DNA of 20,710 bases, taken from assembly GCA_023434265.1 (NCBI GenBank), contig JAEYTA010000012.1, positions 1 through 20,710 on the forward strand. Direction: 5' to 3'. Both the position numbers and the translations under genes were made by a program. The stretch comes from Pseudomonadota bacterium. GTDB taxonomy: Bacteria; Pseudomonadota; Alphaproteobacteria; Caulobacterales; Caulobacteraceae. The notes beneath the pieces are model-generated. The model made no database searches. It was not told the origin of the DNA and saw nothing but the letters and a program-made list of their open reading frames with translations. Below are positions 16,639-20,710 of this stretch, piece by piece (the stretch's first letter is position 1; each line of letters begins with the position of its first letter).

Positions 16639-17109
16639 ATGACCCGCCTGACCGCCGCCTTCGCCTTCGCCGCCGTTTCCGCCGCCGCGCCCTTCGCGGC
16701 GGCCCAGACCCCGCCGGCCGGCGGGGGCATGATGGGGCCGCCCCGCGCGGCCGCCGAGGTGGGCCCCTGGGCCGACCGCCTGTTCGACCGGCTCGACGCC
16801 GACGCCGACGGCCAGATCACCGGCTCGGAACTGATGGTGCTGAGCCGGGGCGAGGTCGCCGCCCGCGGCGGCTCGCGCATCCGCGCCCTGGTCTCGCGCT
16901 CCGACGCCAGCAACGACGCCCGCGTCACCCGCGAGGAGCTGGCCGCGGGGGCGCAGCGCATGTTCCAGCGCATGGACGCCGACGGCGATGGCCGGTTGTC
17001 CGACGCCGAGCTGCCGCAGCCGGCCGCCGCGCGCGCGCCGGTGGCGATCCCCATGCCGGCCGCCGACCCCATGCCCATGCCCGGCATGGGCGACGAGGGC
17101 GACGACTGA
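16639..17109 (+). CDS. Exported EF-hand calcium-binding protein
   Basis: A 156-residue protein with a signal peptide (residues 1-22, ending AAPFAAAQ) and three EF-hand-type loops: 53-64 (DADADGQITGSE) and 113-124 (DADGDGRLSDAE) are canonical, while 89-100 (DASNDARVTREE) is degenerate, with Ala replacing the usual Gly. The C-terminus is Pro/Met-rich (IPMPAADPMPMPGMG) and acidic. It is probably periplasmic and binds Ca2+. A GGAG site precedes the ATG by 7 bases and a GANTC site is at 16601-16605. It is divergent from the ArsR-type regulator with 109 bases between starts. Its TGA directly abuts the stop of the convergent DUF6065-like gene, sharing TGATCA. Partner or role unknown; a Ca2+-binding RTX gene lies about 2 kb away on the other strand. 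Confidence 0.85.
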   Translation: MTRLTAAFAFAAVSAAAPFAAAQTPPAGGGMMGPPRAAAEVGPWADRLFDRLDADADGQITGSELMVLSRGEVAARGGSRIRALVSRSDASNDARVTREELAAGAQRMFQRMDADGDGRLSDAELPQPAAARAPVAIPMPAADPMPMPGMGDEGDD

Positions 17110-18000
17110 TCAGGCCTTGCGCGGGCCCGGGCCGGTGGTCAGGTCGAGGCTGGTGTAGTCCACCGCGCCGAACATGGGTTGCGTCGCCGGTTGCGGTTGC
17201 GGTTCGGGCGTCGGCAGGTCGGGCAGGGCGGCGAGCCGCCGCTTGTTGACGTGTCTTTCCGGACGCGCGGCGGCCGGGTCCGGATACTCGCCGCGGAAAT
17301 AGTAGCGTTGCCACGCCTGCCTGGCCGCCTCGGGGTCGCCGTCGGCGAGCCGCGTGTTGAAGTCGGTGCGGACTTCCTTCCAGGCCTCGTACTGCCGGCC
17401 CAGATCGCTGTCCGCCGCCAGCGGCGTACCCACCGGCTCGAAGGCCTCGATCAGATGGTGCTGGACGGGCTGGACGAAGCAGAAGGGCTCGTCCTTGTCG
17501 AACCGCACCCGCCCCGGCGCGGTGAAGCGCCAGTTCATGGTGAAGGGGTAGGGCAGCCAGTCGGTCTCGACCAGGCCCTCGAGCGGGGCGATGCCGTGCT
17601 TGAAGCGGTTGGGGCTGCCCGAGCAGCGCAGCGCCCAGCCGGGCGGGGTGCGGAACAGCCAGCCGACATGAAGGGTCAGGATGCCGTGGGTGAAGTGCGA
17701 CACGGCGAAATGTTCGAACAGGGTCGCGTCGGCGTCGGGGAAGAAGCGGATGGCGTCGGCGCCCAGGCCGCCGTCCCACTCGGCCTCGAAGCCGAACGGG
17801 CAGAGGATGTCCCAGCCCGTGGTGTTGGCCATGCTGAGAGGCAGACAGCGGTAGGGATGGCGCGCCGCGAAGGCGTCCATCCAGTCGCGGTCGGGCCGGC
17901 CCGGAACCAGTTGCGGGGGATTGGGCCGGGTCGGAAAACACTCCAGCCGCAGGGGCGCGGCCCCGGTTTCCACCGTCGGTTCGATCGCGGTCTGGCTCAC
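17110..18000 (-). CDS. DUF6065-like protein of unknown function
   Basis: A 296-residue protein resembling the DUF6065 family by its blocks LECFPTRPNPPQLVPGRPDR, RCLPLSMANTTGWDILCP, HFTHGILTLHVGWLFRTPPGW, GLVETDWLPYPFTMNWRFT and KDEPFCFVQPVQHH. No catalytic motif is recognised. The conserved Trp/His/Phe-rich core looks like a beta-sandwich, and the C-terminal 50 residues are Pro/Gln-rich and variable. GTG at 18000 is preferred because AGAGG lies 5 bases upstream; a GTG at 18063 in the same frame would add 21 residues but has no ribosome site. It is downstream of the 2-hydroxyacid dehydrogenase gene on the same strand, possibly co-transcribed. Relatives are often found near 2-oxoglutarate oxygenase or halogenase genes, as far as I recall; no such gene is visible here. 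Confidence 0.7.
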   Translation of the reverse strand: MSQTAIEPTVETGAAPLRLECFPTRPNPPQLVPGRPDRDWMDAFAARHPYRCLPLSMANTTGWDILCPFGFEAEWDGGLGADAIRFFPDADATLFEHFAVSHFTHGILTLHVGWLFRTPPGWALRCSGSPNRFKHGIAPLEGLVETDWLPYPFTMNWRFTAPGRVRFDKDEPFCFVQPVQHHLIEAFEPVGTPLAADSDLGRQYEAWKEVRTDFNTRLADGDPEAARQAWQRYYFRGEYPDPAAARPERHVNKRRLAALPDLPTPEPQPQPATQPMFGAVDYTSLDLTTGPGPRKA

Positions 18001-18073
18001 GCCGGCCTCTCTGCTGGTCAGGTTCCGGGCCGCATCTGACCGCAGTTCGTCGGGGACCGCCACCGCAATTGGA

Positions 18074-19006
18074 TCAGACGGCCGTGACCGGCGTCTTCAG
18101 CGGGCGGTCGGCGAAGGCGGCGGCGAGGTTCTCGAGCAGCAGCGCCAGCATCCCCTGCACCGCCTCGGTGGTGGCCCCGCCGGTGTGCGGCGTGAGCACG
18201 GTATTGGGCACGTCCGCCCAGCGCGCCGGGTCGGTCGGCTCGTCCTCGAAGACGTCGAGCGCCGCCTGCCCCAGCCGCCCGCCCTTCAGCGCCGCGATCA
18301 GGGCGTCCTCGTCGACCAGCTGCCCCCGGGCGACGTTGACCAGCAGTCCCTGCGGGCCGAGCGCCGCGATGACATCGGCCGAGATGAGGCCGCGGTTGCT
18401 GTCGTCGGCGCGGCAGGCGACCACCAGCACGTCGCTGTCGCGGGCCAGATCCAGCAGCGACCCCGCTCGCGGCCACGGCGCGTCCTTGTCCCGCGGGCCC
18501 CACCACGACACGGCCATGCGCAGGGCCTCGGCGCGCCGGGCCAGCGCCTCGCCGATGGCCCCCAGGCCGACGACTCCGAGCTTCTGTCCGTTCAGGGACC
18601 CGGTGATGGTCTTCGACTCCGCCGTCCAGCCGCCCGCCCGCAGCGCCCGGTCGCCCTCGGCGATACGCCGCCGGGCCGCGAGGATCAGCCCGAGGGCATG
18701 GTCGGCCACGTCCTCGTGATTGACCGCGGGGGCGTGGGTGACCGGCAGACCCCGGTCCCGGCACCAGCCGACGTCGATGCCGTCATAGCCCGAGGTGAAA
18801 CAGGCCACGAGCTTCAGGTTCGGCAGGCTCTCGACGAGGCGCCGGTCGAGCGGAAACTCGCCCGCCACCACCAGGGCGCCGATGTCGTGCGCGGCTTCCA
18901 GCGGCGGCCCCTCCCAGAAGCGGTAGACGTCGTACGTCCCCTCCAGAAAGGCGGTCAGCGGCGCCAGATGGCGCTGGACGATGAGCACGGCCGGTCGCTG
19001 GGTCAT
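18074..19006 (-). CDS. D-2-hydroxyacid dehydrogenase (NAD(P)+), GhrB/hydroxypyruvate reductase-like
   Basis: A 310-residue cytoplasmic oxidoreductase reducing 2-oxo acids such as glyoxylate, hydroxypyruvate or phenylpyruvate-type compounds to D-2-hydroxy acids. The substrate-binding loop is FTSGYDGIDV (70-79), the dinucleotide motif GLGAIG is at 147-152, and the catalytic residues are R227 (NVARG), E256 (DVFEDEP) and H274 (TPHTGG). The segment after the Rossmann glycine loop (SWWGPRDKD) has no acidic residue where NAD-specific members have Asp, and it has an Arg, which favours NADPH use. The length is typical. The Shine-Dalgarno is weak (GGGG). It is followed by the DUF6065-like gene on the same strand; the physiological substrate cannot be told from the sequence. 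Confidence 0.92.
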   Translation of the reverse strand: MTQRPAVLIVQRHLAPLTAFLEGTYDVYRFWEGPPLEAAHDIGALVVAGEFPLDRRLVESLPNLKLVACFTSGYDGIDVGWCRDRGLPVTHAPAVNHEDVADHALGLILAARRRIAEGDRALRAGGWTAESKTITGSLNGQKLGVVGLGAIGEALARRAEALRMAVSWWGPRDKDAPWPRAGSLLDLARDSDVLVVACRADDSNRGLISADVIAALGPQGLLVNVARGQLVDEDALIAALKGGRLGQAALDVFEDEPTDPARWADVPNTVLTPHTGGATTEAVQGMLALLLENLAAAFADRPLKTPVTAV

Positions 19007-19022
19007 GCCCCGATTACACCAG

Positions 19023-19050
19023 CCCCGCCGCCCGCCGCCAAGGGGCGGGG
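19023..19050 (-). terminator. Possible terminator hairpin after the RTX gene
   Basis: CCCCGCC (19023-19029) can pair with GGCGGGG (19044-19050), a 7-bp GC stem with a 14-base loop, in the 57-base gap downstream of the RTX stop and upstream of the dehydrogenase start. No T-run follows in either direction, so this is weak evidence in GC-rich DNA. Confidence 0.25.
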
Positions 19051-19063
19051 AGGGGAGGCCCCG

Positions 19064-20710
19064 TTAGAACGCGTCCGCGGGATCCGGCCGTTCGGTCAGC
19101 CCCTCGTCGAGCCAGAGCAGGGAGCCCATGTGCTTGAAGCTGGCGCCTTCGGTGGGCAGCAGCAGGGGCAGGCCGTGGGTGCCGACGCCGGGCATGATCT
19201 CCGGCTGGTCGCCGGTGAACAGGTCCTTGAGCCCGCCGAGGTCGTCGGCCGGCGGCATCACCGGCGGCAGGTCGTCGTCCGGGAGCGGCAGCACGAACGG
19301 GTCGTCCATCAGGAAGGCGTCCTTGCCGGCGTCGTCGTCCGTCTCCAGCCCCGGCAGCACCTGCGGCCCCGCCAGCGGGGCGCCGGTGAGGTCGTAGAAG
19401 CCGTCGCCGAACTGCAGCCGCTCGATGTTGCGCAGGGTGTCGGTCCCGTCCGCCCCGGTGATGGTGGTCACCCCGCCCACGGTCGAGATGGTGTAGCCCG
19501 CCCGCGCCCCGGCGAACTGGGCCGTGTCGGTCCCGTCGCCGCCGTCGAGGCTGTCGTTCCCCGTCCCGCCGCGCAGGGTGTCGTCGCCGGCGAAGCCGCG
19601 CAGGTCGTCGTCGCCGCCCTCGCCGCGCAGCACATTGGCCCCGGCCGAGCCCAGCACCTGGTTGGCGAACTCGTTGCCGAACAGGTTCAGCGCCGCCGTC
19701 GAGCCGCTCGAGGCGGCGCGCAGCACCTCGACCTCGACCCCGGCCGCCAGGAAGTAGCTCGACTGCGCCCGGATGGTGTCGGTCCCGCCGCCGACCGCCT
19801 CGATCACCCGGTCCGAGGAGTTGTTGACGTAGAAGGTGTCGTTCCCGGCCCCGCCGTTCATCACGTCGACCCCGGCCTGGCCGTTGAGCACGTCGTCGCC
19901 GCCCTGGCCGTACAGCCAGTCGTCGCCGACCCCGCCCGACAGGCTGTCGTTCCCCGCCGCGCCCCACATCTGGTCGGGCTGCACCGTGCCCTGCAGGCTG
20001 TCCGCCCCCGAGGTCCCGTCGATGCGGCTGGCCGGGGTCCCGTCCGCTGCATAGAGGCCGTCGGAGAACTTCAGCAGTTCGACATTGACCAGGGTGTCGG
20101 TCCCCTCCGGTCCGGTCACCGTGGTCACCCCGGCCGAGACGCTGACCACATACTCCGAGCGCCGGCCGAGATACTCGGCCGTGTCGGTCCCGGCCCCGCC
20201 GTCGAGGCTGTCGTTCCCCGCCCCGCCGCGCAGGGCGTCGTCGCCGGCGAAGCCGCGCAGGTCGTCGTCGCCGCCGTTGCCGCGCAGGATGTTGACCCCG
20301 GCGTTGCCCAGCACCTGGTTGGCCAGTTCGTTGCCGAACAGGTTGAGGTCCGCCGTCGAGCCGGCCGAGGCGGCGCGCAGCACCTCGATCGAGACCCCCG
20401 CCGCCAGGGCGTAGTTCCCTTGCGCCCGCACCGTGTCCTGGCCCTCGCCGGCCGCCTCGACCACCACGTCCAGGCCGTTGTTGACGTAGTAGGTGTCGTC
20501 GCCGGTCCCGCCGGTCATGACGTCGACGCCCGACTGACCGTTGAGCAGGTCGGCGCCGCCGCCGCCGATCAGCTCGTCGTCGCCGACCCCGCCCGACAGC
20601 ACGTCGTCGCCGCCGCGGCCGAGCATCTGGTCGTTGAAGCGGGTGCCGGTGAAGTCGTCGGCCCCCGAGGTTCCGTCGAAATACTGGCCGCCGCCGGCGC
20701 CCACGATCAG
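19064..20710 (-). CDS. RTX (hemolysin-type Ca2+-binding repeat) protein, N-terminus outside window
   Basis: The last about 548 residues of a larger exported protein; the frame is open to the right edge, so the true start is outside. It contains many GGxGxDxUx nonapeptides (GGDDVLSGG, GNDSLDGG, GDDDLRGF, GNDTFYVNN), which bind Ca2+ and fold as parallel beta-rolls outside the cell. A 219-residue module occurs twice in tandem. After the second copy a 100-residue acidic, Pro-rich tail (GLETDDDAGKDAFLMDD, then LPLPDDDLPPVMPP) ends with PDPADAF. An acidic C-terminus ending in small and hydrophobic residues fits an uncleaved type I (ABC) secretion signal. No catalytic domain is visible; any enzyme or adhesin domain would be in the missing N-terminal part. 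No secretion genes are in the window. Confidence 0.9.
   Translation of the reverse strand: MIVGAGGGQYFDGTSGADDFTGTRFNDQMLGRGGDDVLSGGVGDDELIGGGGADLLNGQSGVDVMTGGTGDDTYYVNNGLDVVVEAAGEGQDTVRAQGNYALAAGVSIEVLRAASAGSTADLNLFGNELANQVLGNAGVNILRGNGGDDDLRGFAGDDALRGGAGNDSLDGGAGTDTAEYLGRRSEYVVSVSAGVTTVTGPEGTDTLVNVELLKFSDGLYAADGTPASRIDGTSGADSLQGTVQPDQMWGAAGNDSLSGGVGDDWLYGQGGDDVLNGQAGVDVMNGGAGNDTFYVNNSSDRVIEAVGGGTDTIRAQSSYFLAAGVEVEVLRAASSGSTAALNLFGNEFANQVLGSAGANVLRGEGGDDDLRGFAGDDTLRGGTGNDSLDGGDGTDTAQFAGARAGYTISTVGGVTTITGADGTDTLRNIERLQFGDGFYDLTGAPLAGPQVLPGLETDDDAGKDAFLMDDPFVLPLPDDDLPPVMPPADDLGGLKDLFTGDQPEIMPGVGTHGLPLLLPTEGASFKHMGSLLWLDEGLTERPDPADAF
19364..20677 (-). repeat. Tandem duplication of a 657-bp (219-residue) RTX module
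   Basis: Two direct copies, 20021-20677 and 19364-20020, start at the codons for DGTSGAD and have an exact period of 657 bp (for example gcgcaggg at 19571 and 20228). A 60-residue stretch beginning LNLFGNE is identical at 49 of 60 positions between the copies. Each copy has an RTX array, a YYVNN/FYVNN...DTVRAQ/DTIRAQ segment, a second RTX array and a beta-rich closing segment with TDTL.N.E.L.F.DG.Y. Confidence 0.9.

Noticed and set aside
17179..18039. A 286-codon plus-strand frame opposite the DUF6065-like gene.
   Set aside because: The minus-strand protein shows family blocks, a ribosome site and neighbour spacing. The plus-strand product is Arg/Gly/Val-rich with no structure-like pattern.
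19364..20677. Periodic short repeats that could suggest a CRISPR array.
   Set aside because: The repeats are in frame, degenerate and encode glycine/aspartate nonapeptides of an RTX protein. There are no unique spacers between identical repeats.

Overview
The window is about 20.7 kb of dense, high-GC chromosomal DNA. Hand counts of single 60-base lines give about 68-72% GC in typical genes. The gene content suggests an alphaproteobacterium of the Caulobacterales (Brevundimonas/Caulobacter type). The reasons are a long TonB-dependent receptor with a signal peptide typical of that group, a methionine synthase split into two genes, an ArsR-methyltransferase fusion heading a metF-metH operon, and GANTC (CcrM-type) sites in intergenic DNA. 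This placement is inference; no rRNA or other marker is present.

Layout. (1) 1-5.2 kb is housekeeping: a partial J-domain protein divergent from pdxH (vitamin B6), a uridine kinase-family gene, an AlkK-type medium-chain acyl-CoA synthetase in an operon with a DUF1499 membrane protein, an MBL-fold hydrolase, and a 48-residue hydrophobic peptide. (2) 5.2-6.4 kb holds a two-gene minus-strand unit (secreted conserved protein, then a DUF442/rhodanese-loop protein) and a 290-base divergent regulatory region. (3) 6.4-9.6 kb is one large TonB-dependent receptor with a TTG start, followed by three consecutive hairpins, the last an intrinsic terminator. (4) 9.7-10.2 kb is a small secreted protein. (5) 10.2-16.6 kb is a minus-strand methionine-cycle operon: ArsR-SAM methyltransferase fusion, metF, metH N-terminal gene, an AT-richer membrane-protein gene of unknown function, and the metH C-terminal gene. 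All junctions overlap or abut. A 20-bp imperfect palindrome plus an extra half-site overlaps the promoter, and the transcript is predicted to be leaderless. (6) 16.6-19 kb has an exported EF-hand protein, a DUF6065-like protein and a D-2-hydroxyacid dehydrogenase. (7) 19-20.7 kb is the C-terminal part of an RTX (Ca2+-binding) protein with a 219-residue tandem duplication, running off the right edge.

How the parts work together. MetF makes methyl-tetrahydrofolate and the two MetH polypeptides use it to methylate homocysteine. The ArsR-methyltransferase protein is the probable SAH/SAM-responsive repressor. The most unusual item is the compositionally foreign 219-residue membrane-protein gene wedged between the two metH genes in a translationally coupled arrangement. 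Five tail-to-tail gene pairs have only 0-4 bases between stop codons, so most of the region has no space for dedicated terminators.
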